Positions 42,317 through 51,153 of a stretch of DNA of 51,358 nt are shown here, in pieces; within the stretch, counting starts at the first letter, position 1; each line of letters begins with the position of its first letter. Location of the stretch: positions 1-51,358 of the forward strand of contig CAYSZH010000012.1 in the NCBI GenBank assembly GCA_964435305.1. Direction: 5' to 3'. The stretch comes from Granulosicoccus sp964435305 (GTDB taxonomy: Bacteria > Pseudomonadota > Gammaproteobacteria > Granulosicoccales > Granulosicoccaceae). The translations under genes were made by a program, and so were the position numbers. Below the pieces are notes generated by a model that was not told where the DNA came from, did not search any database, and saw only the letters and a list, made by a program, of their open reading frames with translations.

Positions 42317-43102
42317 ATGCCAGATAAATCACAAAGTATTGAAGAGAGTGTTGTCTCGACTTCGGACCCAGGAGAACGCCTGCGAGACGAACACTATAGT
42401 ATTGACCGATTTGTTGTGGGTGTTGCAAATATCGTGGCATGGATATTTCCGATACTTATGATCGCTATCGTATCTCAAGTGGTGTTGCGTAAACTGGGAA
42501 ATAATCAAGCTTGGTTGGATGATGCCCAATGGTGGTTGTATGGTTTTGCCATGCTAACCGGGTTTGCCTATGCAATCACAACCGATAGCCATGTCAGGGT
42601 AGATATTTTTCATCAAAACTATTCGGACACGAAAAAAGCAAAGCTTGAGATTTTTGGAATCGGCTGGCTGTTACTGCCATTCATCGGGATCATGATCGAT
42701 ATCATGACACAGTACGCTTTGTCTTCCTGGATTTCTAAGGAAGGTTCAGACAGTCCCAATGGTTTACACAGGCTATATATTCTAAAAATATCATTACCTA
42801 TTTTATTCGTGCTCGCCGCATTGGCGAGTTTATCGATGGTACGCCGAAATCTTAAAAAATTTACAACGCCTACCATGTTGAAGTGTTTGCTGGGTGTATT
42901 GCCATTCGCATTGTTTGTACTTGATAGGCTGATGTACTGGCTTTTTTATATGTACACCCGTGTCAGTCAGCCAGATCTTGCCGCACGGAAAATTGCAAAA
43001 GAACCCGTTATGGAGTACACCACGATCATAGCGCTTACGGTATTGGTAATAATACTTATCGTGCTGTGGGTGTTTGGCCGTAATGAGCGAAAGGTGGTTT
43101 GA
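42317..43102 (+). CDS. dctQ: TRAP transporter small permease (DctQ)
   Basis: A 261-residue membrane protein with the DctQ segment WIFPILMIAIVSQVVLRKLGNNQAWLDDAQWWLYGFAMLTGFAYAITTDSHVRVDIF at about 37-95. More hydrophobic helices follow at 112-132, 153-170, 186-207 and 235-254, so it is about 60-80 residues longer than usual and has extra C-terminal helices. It pairs with DctM. The start is 107 bp after dctP, past the attenuator hairpin. The stop TGA lies just before the dctM start. Confidence 0.9.
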   Translation: MPDKSQSIEESVVSTSDPGERLRDEHYSIDRFVVGVANIVAWIFPILMIAIVSQVVLRKLGNNQAWLDDAQWWLYGFAMLTGFAYAITTDSHVRVDIFHQNYSDTKKAKLEIFGIGWLLLPFIGIMIDIMTQYALSSWISKEGSDSPNGLHRLYILKISLPILFVLAALASLSMVRRNLKKFTTPTMLKCLLGVLPFALFVLDRLMYWLFYMYTRVSQPDLAARKIAKEPVMEYTTIIALTVLVIILIVLWVFGRNERKVV

Positions 43103-43104
43103 TT

Positions 43105-44553
43105 ATGGAGCTGCTTAGTTTTCTTGGCCAGTTCATGGACTTAAACCAGTGGATGGTTATGTCGATGTTCTTAGTCTTTATTGTGTTTTTGTTTCTCGGT
43201 ATCCCCGTGGCCTACTCGCTGATTGGAGTGAGCTTGATCTTCGTCCTTGTTGGAGAGTATGTACTCGATGAAAATAGAAAAGTAATCTCCGAATTCATCG
43301 AATTTAAGCGCACGGGGATAAACTATAAGAAAATGTTTGTCAATGCTGGGCGTTTCTTCGGCGGTATTATCAAAAACCCTGTGCTGGTGGCGCTGCCTAT
43401 GTTCATATTCATGGGCCTAATGTTAGATCAGTCGGGTGTTGCGCAACGAATGATGCGTGCCATGCAGGTATTGTTTGGTGCGCTTCGTGGTGGTCTTGCA
43501 CTCACCGTCATGTTGATCGGTATCATCCTTGCGGCCTCAACAGGCGTGATCGGCGCGTCAGTGGTATTGCTGGGAGTGATGGGATTACCGGCAATGCTAC
43601 AGCAGAATTACGGAAAATCGATTGCAACCGGTACCATTGCGGCTTCAGGAACACTGGGCATTCTTATACCACCCTCGATAATGCTGGTAATTATGAGTGA
43701 CCAACTGGCTATATCGCTGGGTGATCTTTTTATGGGCGCCTTATTTCCTGGTTTGTTGTTAGGCGCTCTGTATATCGTATTTATAATTTTATATGGCATA
43801 TTTAATAAAAATGCGATGCCATTACCCAGTGACCGTGAGCCTGTTACAGCAAAAGTGTTGGTTAGTGTTGCATTTTCAGTGGTACCACCGCTATTTCTCA
43901 TCTTACTTGTATTAGGGTCAATATTTTATGGTTTAGCGACACCTACCGAAGCATCAGGTCTTGGCGCCCTGGGGGCAACACTACTCGCCATTTTAAACCG
44001 TAGATTTAATTTTAAAGTGCTTCGCGACGTCTCGCGTCAAACCCTTAATACGGCTGGGTATATTGTTGGAATATTCATAGCTGCCAACTTTTTCGCCTAC
44101 ATCTTGAGGCGCTATGGTGGTGACGAGATAATCGAGAACATGGTGTTAGGGGTTTTCGAGAACCCATATATGATCGTCTTGTTTATTTTATTTATTATCT
44201 TTTTGCTTGGCTTCTTGCTGGACTGGATCGAGATAACCTTGATTATCATGCCGCTGATGTTGCCTGTTATTTTGTCTCTCGATTTACCCATAGATGGCTA
44301 TGGTGTTGTCGGTGAACCCTCGGTAGTGTGGTTTGCAATTCTTGTTGCTGTAACACTGCAAACATCGTTTTTAACGCCACCTGTCGGTTTTGCGCTCTTT
44401 TATCTAAAAGGGGTTTGCCCGCCAGGTGTGACGCTGGGGCATATTTATAAAGGGGTGGCGCCTTTTGTTGTGTTGCAGCTTATTGGGCTGGCTATCGTAT
44501 TTTATTTCCCACAGCTTGTGACATGGCTACCGGCAATGGCTTATGGAAATTAG
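43105..44553 (+). CDS. dctM: TRAP transporter large permease (DctM)
   Basis: A 482-residue permease started at the ATG at 43105, preceded by AGGTGG; an in-frame TTG at 43099 overlaps dctQ and is less likely. It contains the family blocks VLVALPMFIFMGLMLDQSGVAQRMMRAM, AASTGVIGASVVLLGVMGLPAML, GTLGILIPPSIMLVIMSDQLAISLGDLFMGALFPGLLLG and FLTPPVGFALFYLKGV. About 12 TM segments are present, with an extra cytoplasmic insert at 50-90 (VLDENRKVISEFIEFKRTGI...). It ends 14 bp before the convergent amidase gene. Confidence 0.94.
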   Translation: MELLSFLGQFMDLNQWMVMSMFLVFIVFLFLGIPVAYSLIGVSLIFVLVGEYVLDENRKVISEFIEFKRTGINYKKMFVNAGRFFGGIIKNPVLVALPMFIFMGLMLDQSGVAQRMMRAMQVLFGALRGGLALTVMLIGIILAASTGVIGASVVLLGVMGLPAMLQQNYGKSIATGTIAASGTLGILIPPSIMLVIMSDQLAISLGDLFMGALFPGLLLGALYIVFIILYGIFNKNAMPLPSDREPVTAKVLVSVAFSVVPPLFLILLVLGSIFYGLATPTEASGLGALGATLLAILNRRFNFKVLRDVSRQTLNTAGYIVGIFIAANFFAYILRRYGGDEIIENMVLGVFENPYMIVLFILFIIFLLGFLLDWIEITLIIMPLMLPVILSLDLPIDGYGVVGEPSVVWFAILVAVTLQTSFLTPPVGFALFYLKGVCPPGVTLGHIYKGVAPFVVLQLIGLAIVFYFPQLVTWLPAMAYGN

Positions 44554-44583
44554 TCCAAGAGCCGTTGCTAGTTTGATCTTGGA
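44554..44583. terminator. Weak inverted repeat between convergent dctM and amidase
   Basis: TCCAAGA and TCTTGGA form a 7-bp stem with a 16-base loop in the short dctM/amidase junction, partly within the amidase 3' end. It may terminate either gene; there is no T tract. Confidence is low. Confidence 0.35.
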
Positions 44584-46007
44584 TTAATGGGTACCCGTTC
44601 AGCCAAGCCGGAAAGCTCTTCATAACGCGCAGCAGCGGTGAGTACCCGAGATTCAGCTCGTGGGCCGGCACACATTTGCAAACCCACTGGAAGCTCATCG
44701 ACAGTAAATCCTGCTGGAACACTGATCGCGGGGAAGCCGGTATTGGTGATTGCATAAGCAATTGTTAGCCATTCAACATAGTTGTCAAATTGAACACCAT
44801 TGCACGATTCGACAAAACGTTCTTCAACAGGATACGGCGGAACAATGGTGGCAGGTGATAGCAGAAGGTCATAGCTGTCGAAAAATTCAACGGCACGTTT
44901 GAGGTAACGAATTCGTTTTTGTTCAACCTGCTCAATGTCGTCCATGGAAATATCGCGTGCTTTTTCAATATTCCAGATGACTTCTGGTTTTAATAATTCT
45001 CGCTTGTTTTCAAGCAAGCCTTTGGAACTTGCATAGAAAAGCATTGCACGGTTAACCTGAAAAATTTCCTGAACATCCGTAAAATCAGGGTGGGCGCGTT
45101 CAACGCTTGCACCCAATTCCTCGAATCGCCGCGCCGCGGCCTCCGTGATTTTTGCAACTTCTGAATCCACAGGTGTGATACCAAAATCGGGGCTGTAGGC
45201 TATGCGTTTTGGCTTCCAGTCAGAGGCAATCGCCTCTACATAAGCACCGCATTCTTTTGGGATGGATAGTGGGTCGGCAGGGTGATGTCCAGACATTGCA
45301 TCGAGAAACAGCGCAAGATCTGGTACATTTCTCGCCATCGGTCCTGAAACCGGGAATGGGGAATTAGGCAGGCCGCCAAGGTCTTCTGGGTATGCACCGG
45401 ATGCTGATGCGCCATGCGCAACGCGCCCTGGACTTGGTCTGAATCCTACTATTGAACAAAAACTTGCCGGGTTTCTTAATGAACCACCAAGATCGGACCC
45501 GGTGGCAAGCCATGCGGTTCCTGTTGCCAATGCGACTGCTGACCCACCAGAAGAACCGGCGCAACTTTTTTTTGTATTCCATGGGTTCAGCGTGGCGCCG
45601 AACACCTCGTTAAATGTATTCGCTCCAGCACCAAATTCAGGAGTATTGGTTTTTGCGTAGATGATCCCGCCGTTTGCCTCAATTTGTTCCACCATACAAT
45701 CTGAAGCTGTTGGGATAAAATCTTGATAGATTTGTGAGCCCCATGTGCTTCGAACGCCAGACACCGGCTCCAGATCTTTGATTGCAACCGGCAGTCCACA
45801 CAAAATTCCTCTGTCCCTGACTGGCTTTTTCATCAACATGCTGGCGTGCTCTCGAGCACGTTCGAAGCACAGTGTAGGCAAGGCGTTAACTGCATCGTCT
45901 ACTTTTGCTATTCGCTGCTCCAGTGCGTCAAGTAAATCCAATGGCGTTACTTGTTCTGTACGCAATAGCGTGACAATTTCACTGGCTGTTTTATCTGTTA
46001 GAGACAT
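44568..46007 (-). CDS. Amidase (amidase signature family, GatA/AtzF-like)
   Basis: A 479-residue serine amidase. The Ser-cisSer-Lys triad is visible as the lysine in GLPVAIKDLEPV, the cis-serine in CAGSSGGSAVALATGTA and the nucleophile in GSDLGGSLRNPASFC. The core of the amidase signature therefore is intact. It hydrolyses a carboxamide in the cytoplasm. Downstream of a cyclic-imide or ureide-type hydrolase it could act as a half-amidase, and the adjacent TRAP and ABC transporters fit amide or dicarboxylate import (inference). It is the last gene of the minus-strand cluster and is 46 bp from the deacetylase-fold gene. Confidence 0.92.
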   Translation of the reverse strand: MSLTDKTASEIVTLLRTEQVTPLDLLDALEQRIAKVDDAVNALPTLCFERAREHASMLMKKPVRDRGILCGLPVAIKDLEPVSGVRSTWGSQIYQDFIPTASDCMVEQIEANGGIIYAKTNTPEFGAGANTFNEVFGATLNPWNTKKSCAGSSGGSAVALATGTAWLATGSDLGGSLRNPASFCSIVGFRPSPGRVAHGASASGAYPEDLGGLPNSPFPVSGPMARNVPDLALFLDAMSGHHPADPLSIPKECGAYVEAIASDWKPKRIAYSPDFGITPVDSEVAKITEAAARRFEELGASVERAHPDFTDVQEIFQVNRAMLFYASSKGLLENKRELLKPEVIWNIEKARDISMDDIEQVEQKRIRYLKRAVEFFDSYDLLLSPATIVPPYPVEERFVESCNGVQFDNYVEWLTIAYAITNTGFPAISVPAGFTVDELPVGLQMCAGPRAESRVLTAAARYEELSGLAERVPINPRSN

Positions 46008-46053
46008 AATTAAAGATTCTTCTGATAGTTCGATTAACCCTATTTACTATTTT

Positions 46054-46947
46054 TTAAACCTGTGGGCCATCATAGTAAGGTAGCTGTTCGACACGTACGG
46101 TTTGCTCACTGCTCTCTTGGGCGGCTTTTACATGAGCACAAATCTCGGCTAGCGGTGCAAACCAAACGTCGTGTGTGTCTAAGGTTTTCTCCAACCACTG
46201 TTCCACCAGACGCCACCTGGCTAAGCGGCCTGTTAAAAACGGGTGAACGATTAACATAAAGAACCCTCCAGCTTCGTATTGCGCATCAAACTCTTCCCAA
46301 AACCCTGCCAAACCGGCTGATGGGCTGCGCACCGGCATCATATAACCAATCTCGTCATAGTGAGCAAACGGTGGCCAATCGTCCGTACCCCAATGCACTG
46401 GAATTTCAATTAGCTCACCGGCGCTTGTTTTAATGACATAGGGAATATCGTCCGCCATCATAGAACTGTCGTAGTCGAAGTCATATTCAATCAGCAGGTC
46501 AATGACTTCCTGAGTCAGGTTGTACACTGGCGCTCTGTAGCCTTTTGGAACAATCCCACAAATTTTCTTGTGCATCGCTAACGCTTTCTCAAACGACTCG
46601 CGCTGATTGCCAAGCGTGGCTATAGGGTCTTCATGTATCCATCCATGATGACCAACTTCGTGACCATCTTTAAGGATAGCTTCCACGGTTTGCGGATAGT
46701 TTTCGATACACCAACCCGGAATAAAGAAGGATTGCTTAAGCCCAAGTCGACGGTAGGTATCGAGGATACGAGGTACTGCGACCGTTGGGCCGTATCTTCC
46801 CATAGATATCGGGTACAGTCGATTATAAGAGTCAGTGGGGCGTGCTATATGGATCAAACTATCTGCATCCATATCGAAACTAATCGCGCAGGCACAACGT
46901 GCATTGTTGGGCCATTTTATTGGATTTTGAATCACTGATTGCTCCAC
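46054..46947 (-). CDS. Polysaccharide deacetylase-fold hydrolase (PgdA/cyclic imide hydrolase-like)
   Basis: A 297-residue protein of the NodB superfamily. The first metal motif is ISFDMDADS and the second is HEVGHHGWIHEDP with H-GWI-H, so the metal site appears complete, unlike the PuuE-like protein at 16171. The later motif PKGYRAPVYNLT (RAP) and the C-terminal FMLIVHPFLTGRLARWRLVEQWLEK are characteristic. There is no signal peptide, so it is cytoplasmic and not a wall enzyme. Length and order match bacterial cyclic imide hydrolases, making imide hydrolysis the best guess, with amidase as the next step (inference). Confidence 0.9.
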   Translation of the reverse strand: MEQSVIQNPIKWPNNARCACAISFDMDADSLIHIARPTDSYNRLYPISMGRYGPTVAVPRILDTYRRLGLKQSFFIPGWCIENYPQTVEAILKDGHEVGHHGWIHEDPIATLGNQRESFEKALAMHKKICGIVPKGYRAPVYNLTQEVIDLLIEYDFDYDSSMMADDIPYVIKTSAGELIEIPVHWGTDDWPPFAHYDEIGYMMPVRSPSAGLAGFWEEFDAQYEAGGFFMLIVHPFLTGRLARWRLVEQWLEKTLDTHDVWFAPLAEICAHVKAAQESSEQTVRVEQLPYYDGPQV

Positions 46948-47049
46948 AGGGGTTGCGCCCCGTCTGATTTGCTCTTAATTTTGCCGTGTACCACGCCGTT
47001 TAAACATACCGATTAGACATGCCGTCAAATTAGCCTTCAAACATGCAGC

Positions 47050-48132
47050 CTAACCCAGTAGATGCGCACTGTTAGATTCCCAGCTTAGGTAGAATACTCC
47101 GGCAGTGGTATGATCAAGAGTCACTAATTCTCGTTCCTGTAGCTGTACTTTAAATTCGGTTCCGTCTTCAGTTTCCAGAAACAGCGTTACCATCGAGCCG
47201 ACAAATTCTTCAGATATCAAGGAGCATTCAACCCAGTTTTCAGTGTTAGGTTTGGAGCGTGTGGCTTGCACGAGGTCAGCCGCAATAACAAACGTCGCCT
47301 TGTCCCCCACAGTGTGCGCCTCGGTAGCGCTAAAGGGCACAGCAAATTTTCCCATGGGTGCGTCTACCTCAAGCTGGCTGTCACCGACGGCAGATACCTC
47401 ACCGTTAATAATATTATTGCGGCCAACAAACTCGGCCACAAAACGATTTGCTGGTTCACGGTAAATATCACGAGGTTCGCCAGCTTGTGCAATCTCGCCG
47501 TTGGACATGACGATCACACGATCTGCCATAGCAAATGCTTCCGATTGAGAGTGGGTAACATAGATAAACGTAATCCCAAGTTCTCGTTGAAGCTGTGATA
47601 ACACCGCTTGCATGCGAATGACGAGGTGTGCATCCAGTGCGGACAAGGGTTCATCCAGCAGTAATAATTGTGGCTCTGTGACCAAGGAGCGAGCGAGGGC
47701 GACTCTTTGGCGCTGACCACCTGATAAGGTCTCTACATTTCGTTCAGCAAACTCTCCTACGTCGAGTCGCTCCAACCACTCGGTGGCTTTTTTACGGCGC
47801 GTAACGGGATCCTGGTTCCGCATTTTTAATCCAAATTCAACATTTTCTCGCGCGTTTAAAAATGGAAACAATGCGAGTGATTGCCAAACAAGTGGCGTGT
47901 CTCGTTGATGGGGTCTAACATCGTTCATTAGCTGACCATCGATATAGATAGAACCACTGCTTGGTTGATCAAGACCCGCCAGCATGCGTAAGCTTGTGGT
48001 TTTGCCACAGCCCGATGGCCCCATAATGGCGATAAACTCACCTGCGTTTATAGAGAGATTCAATTCTTTTACGGCGACAAAGCCACCAAAGTGCTTTGCA
48101 ACGTTTTCAAAGACAACCAGTGGGGTATTCAA
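47050..48132 (-). CDS. Polyamine-type ABC transporter ATP-binding protein (PotA-like)
   Basis: A 360-residue ATPase. Walker A GPSGCGKTTSLRMLAG, VWQSLALFPFL, signature LSGGQRQRVALARSL, Walker B LLLLDEPLSALDA and the switch histidine YVTHSQSEAFAMADR are intact. A TOBE domain (about 285-355) follows. The start overlaps the PotC-like permease gene by 4 bp. It drives the PotBC-type permease. The cargo need not be a polyamine; PotABCD-like systems also carry opines, amino acids and other nitrogenous compounds. Confidence 0.94.
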   Translation of the reverse strand: MNTPLVVFENVAKHFGGFVAVKELNLSINAGEFIAIMGPSGCGKTTSLRMLAGLDQPSSGSIYIDGQLMNDVRPHQRDTPLVWQSLALFPFLNARENVEFGLKMRNQDPVTRRKKATEWLERLDVGEFAERNVETLSGGQRQRVALARSLVTEPQLLLLDEPLSALDAHLVIRMQAVLSQLQRELGITFIYVTHSQSEAFAMADRVIVMSNGEIAQAGEPRDIYREPANRFVAEFVGRNNIINGEVSAVGDSQLEVDAPMGKFAVPFSATEAHTVGDKATFVIAADLVQATRSKPNTENWVECSLISEEFVGSMVTLFLETEDGTEFKVQLQERELVTLDHTTAGVFYLSWESNSAHLLG

Positions 48133-48938
48133 TTGTTGGCCCTGTTTTGACGTAGAAAGAAGAACATTTGAGCGACAATAACCAATGTCATCGATATAAA
48201 AAAGACAAGTGTTCCAATAGCGTTCACTTGTGGATCGATATTGCCTTGCACAATCTCCAGGATAAGTACCGGTACGGTTTTATTCAACCCCGATACAAAC
48301 CAGGCAATAGCGAATTCATCGAATGAGACTGCCGCGGTAAGAAACAGCGCTGATAGTATGGCTGGCTTGCAAAAAGGCAAAATAACCTCACGCATTGCTC
48401 GCCATTCACTCGCACCAAGATTCCATGCCGCTGATTCCAGATCTTTGTCAATCTGATTGAGCCTGAGACGAATGATAGCCATTGCGAATGGGGAGGTTAA
48501 AACAGAATGCGCAATAATCACTGACCAGAGTTGGCCAGATGCACCGATTTTTGAAAACCAGGCAAGCATTGCCAACGCCATGATAATAAGAGGAATCGTG
48601 GGCGGTAATAATACCAGCGCAAGGTACGCTGACTTAAAGCGAAATCGATACCGGTAGTCTGTATAGGCGGTGCAAAAGCCAAGTACAGTGGCGATAAGCG
48701 AAGCCGATACAGAGACAATTATACTGTTACGAAAGGCCTCCCATACATCAGGGTCAGCAAAGATGGTTTCATACCATTTAAGCGTAAACGATTCGAGTGG
48801 AATAGTTGGAAACCGCGCCGAGTTAAACGAGAAGATCACACTGAACACAATAGGTGCGAACACAAACACAAACAACAATACAACGTAAAACCGCAAGGAC
48901 CAGTCAAGTAACAGTTGTTTCTTATTCGAGTGGCTCAT
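48129..48938 (-). CDS. ABC transporter permease (PotC-like)
   Basis: A 269-residue permease with six TM helices. The proper start is ATG at 48938 (MSHSNKKQLL...), giving a 4-bp overlap with the preceding permease stop; a longer form reaching 49037 would lie inside that gene. LRFYVVLLFVFVFAPIVFSVIFSFNSARFPT and the EAA loop LESAAWNLGASEWRAMREVILPFCKPAILSAL are typical of PotC. The gene overlaps potA-like by 4 bp. Confidence 0.93.
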   Translation of the reverse strand: MSHSNKKQLLLDWSLRFYVVLLFVFVFAPIVFSVIFSFNSARFPTIPLESFTLKWYETIFADPDVWEAFRNSIIVSVSASLIATVLGFCTAYTDYRYRFRFKSAYLALVLLPPTIPLIIMALAMLAWFSKIGASGQLWSVIIAHSVLTSPFAMAIIRLRLNQIDKDLESAAWNLGASEWRAMREVILPFCKPAILSALFLTAAVSFDEFAIAWFVSGLNKTVPVLILEIVQGNIDPQVNAIGTLVFFISMTLVIVAQMFFFLRQNRANN

Positions 48939-49828
48939 CGACTCGCCCGTGTACGGTACGCTAATGCAAGGGCCGCGAACGCAATCGTGATTAAGGTGAG
49001 CATCATCACTACGGCAACCACTGCAGCCCGTGGCCACTGCTGTCCGGACTTTGTCGTATCTATAATCAGAATGGGGAGTGTTGGTGGTTTTGAGCCACCT
49101 AAATAGTACGGGCTGACAAAATCACCAAACGATAAAATAAAGCAGAAAAGGGCGGCTACAATTAACCCGGTTTTTGCCAGAGGCATGATTACGGTATAAA
49201 TGCTTCTAAACGGTGAGCATCCCAAATTATGTGCCGCCTGCACAAGGTTTCTATCAATGTTGGATAGCGCGAAAGTCTGCAGTACCACAACCAGTGGTAA
49301 CGTCAGTGTCATATAGCCAACAAGTGTTCCAAATTTGGTATTGAGCATGGTGAAAGGTCCAAGCCCAAAGTTGTCGAAAAAGGCGTTGAGAGCGCCGCTC
49401 TCAGCCAGAATCACGAACCACGCAAAAATACGTACAAGGTAGCTTGTAAAAAAAGGAATAATCAGCAGAAATAGCGCCCATCGTCTTACTGATGGTGGCA
49501 CTTTAAAGGCCAATGCGAACGATGCCGGGAAGGCCAAGACAGATGCCACGATTGTCGACACCGTTGCAAGCGCAAACGTCAAGAAATAACTGTCCCAAAA
49601 ATAATCCCTTGAGAACATCTTGCTCCAGTTCTTTAATTCAAATGCTTCTTCCATTCGGTAGTTTTTTACCAGGAAGAAAGACATAGCGACCATAAAGAGC
49701 AATGGTCCAAGAAAGAACAGGGTTTGCCATACAATGATTGGCAGGCGCCAAGCTAAGGCATATCCGTCGATGCGCTTATTGCCGGTGCTGCTTGCAGGAT
49801 TACGTGCTGGTGCGGGTCGGGCTGTCAT
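48935..49828 (-). CDS. ABC transporter permease (PotB-like)
   Basis: A 297-residue permease with six TM helices. The N-terminal tail is followed by RLPIIVWQTLFFLGPLLFMVAMSFFLVKN, and the EAA loop reads LVQAAHNLGCSPFRSIYTVIMPLAKTGLIVAALFCF. It pairs with the PotC-like protein to form the membrane channel. A 90-bp gap containing a strong hairpin separates it from the upstream SBP gene. Confidence 0.93.
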   Translation of the reverse strand: MTARPAPARNPASSTGNKRIDGYALAWRLPIIVWQTLFFLGPLLFMVAMSFFLVKNYRMEEAFELKNWSKMFSRDYFWDSYFLTFALATVSTIVASVLAFPASFALAFKVPPSVRRWALFLLIIPFFTSYLVRIFAWFVILAESGALNAFFDNFGLGPFTMLNTKFGTLVGYMTLTLPLVVVLQTFALSNIDRNLVQAAHNLGCSPFRSIYTVIMPLAKTGLIVAALFCFILSFGDFVSPYYLGGSKPPTLPILIIDTTKSGQQWPRAAVVAVVMMLTLITIAFAALALAYRTRASR

Positions 49829-49871
49829 TCACTCGTTGTCGAATAAGGCGATTCAAATAGGGGATATAGAT

Positions 49872-49899
49872 GGCAGGCCTTTATAAATAGAGGCCTGCC
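49872..49899 (-). terminator. Intercistronic stem-loop after PotD-like gene
   Basis: A perfect 9-bp stem GGCAGGCCT / AGGCCTGCC with a 10-base A/T loop lies 20 bp after the SBP stop (reading the minus strand). There is no T run of note, so it is more likely an mRNA stabiliser or partial terminator than a full stop. The permease genes follow. Confidence 0.7.
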
Positions 49900-49918
49900 A
49901 GCAGCATCAGCTCTAAAT

Positions 49919-51052
49919 TTACGCGTTTTTGTATTCCGACCAATAGTCGTTCCAATCTTCCAATGATTGTTGAACCGGTATATCGCGATAGTGAATCCTG
50001 CCTTCGTTAATTAACGCAATAGGGTCATTAGGATTACCATCTATTTGTCCAGAACGCATAGCCTCTTTTGGATCAACTTCCTGTAACTTTGCACGGCCTG
50101 CTTTGGTAATGCAAAACCCGGGGTAGGCTGCCATTTGTGCTGATTTCACCTGTCCTTCTGGAGACATCATGTATTGGATAAACTGCTTCACGATATCGGC
50201 TTTTTCTGAGCCTTTACCAATGGAATAGCTCTCGGTAAATTGAATACCGCCTTCTTTAGGTATGACAGACGCAACCGGCGCGCCGTCTTTTTCCAACACG
50301 CCTGTTATCCAGTCACCAATTCCGCACATGGCCAGCATTTCGCCGTTCTTGAGTGAGTTGAATGTACCGCCATAATCAAAGTATCCACCAACCTGTGGTC
50401 GTAAGCTAGTCGTGGTCTCTTGTACTTTGTCCCACTTGGCATCATCCAAATCCCACAAGCCTGCGCCATTACCGTTATACAGGCTCATCATGCCAAGGCT
50501 AGGCAGATGCCAATCAAAATGGCCGACTTTGCCTTTAAGTTCTGGCTTCCAGAAGCATGAATAGCTGGCCGCTTCTTCTGCGCTGACAGCTGTCGTGTTG
50601 TAAGAGACACCTAAATGCCCACCACGCAGCATCATGGAGAAAAGTTTCCCGTCTTTCCAATGGCCTGGAAACTGGGTGAAATCTTCGTGCAACATGTCAT
50701 CAAAAGGATAATCAGCCGCATTCATTTCTTCGATGTAGCCTGCCGCATTGAGCTGTTGTACAAACTCGGCATCCGATAGGATTAAGTCGTAAGTCCCTGG
50801 TGGTGATTGGGCTATCAGTGCGAGCATGTTGTCGCCACCGGCATAGTATTTGGGTTTGAATTTGACATTATTAGCGGCTTCAAATTCAGCTACCATGTCC
50901 GGCTCGCCGTGTCCGTACCAAGCCAGCATGTTGATTTCTGTGGGTGCGGCATTGACTCGAGTAATGAATGGTGCGCTGATACCAAGTGCTGCACCGTATT
51001 TTAAAATGTCTCTACGGTTTGGGCTTTGGATTACTTTCTTTTCGTTGGTCAT
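49919..51052 (-). CDS. Polyamine-type ABC substrate-binding protein (PotD-like, Tat leader)
   Basis: A 377-residue periplasmic binding protein started at the ATG at 51052 (MTNEKK), which has GGAGAG as ribosome site; five extra residues from 51067 are unlikely. A twin-arginine-type leader SPNRRDILKYGAALGISAPF ends near VNAA. The mature start is TEINMLAWYGHGEPDMVAEFEAANNVKFKPKYYAGGDNMLALI, and YDLILSDAEFVQQLNAAGYIEEMN, FDYGGTFNSLKNGEMLAMCGIGDWITG and the C-terminal FIQYMMSPEGQ follow. The acidic and aromatic pocket of polyamine binders is only partly recognisable, so the substrate is uncertain. Confidence 0.92.
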   Translation of the reverse strand: MTNEKKVIQSPNRRDILKYGAALGISAPFITRVNAAPTEINMLAWYGHGEPDMVAEFEAANNVKFKPKYYAGGDNMLALIAQSPPGTYDLILSDAEFVQQLNAAGYIEEMNAADYPFDDMLHEDFTQFPGHWKDGKLFSMMLRGGHLGVSYNTTAVSAEEAASYSCFWKPELKGKVGHFDWHLPSLGMMSLYNGNGAGLWDLDDAKWDKVQETTTSLRPQVGGYFDYGGTFNSLKNGEMLAMCGIGDWITGVLEKDGAPVASVIPKEGGIQFTESYSIGKGSEKADIVKQFIQYMMSPEGQVKSAQMAAYPGFCITKAGRAKLQEVDPKEAMRSGQIDGNPNDPIALINEGRIHYRDIPVQQSLEDWNDYWSEYKNA

Positions 51053-51153
51053 AGTCGTTCTCTCCAATAGTCAAATGGTTTCCTTAATTATCCAATATTA
51101 TGTTCGCACAACAAATTAAGGAAATTAGTGATACTTATTCGCTGATAATATTC

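Noticed and set aside
48939..49037. 33 extra N-terminal residues for the PotC-like permease
   Set aside because: The extension lies wholly inside the PotB-like gene; the ATG at 48938 gives the usual 4-bp overlap and a normal first helix.
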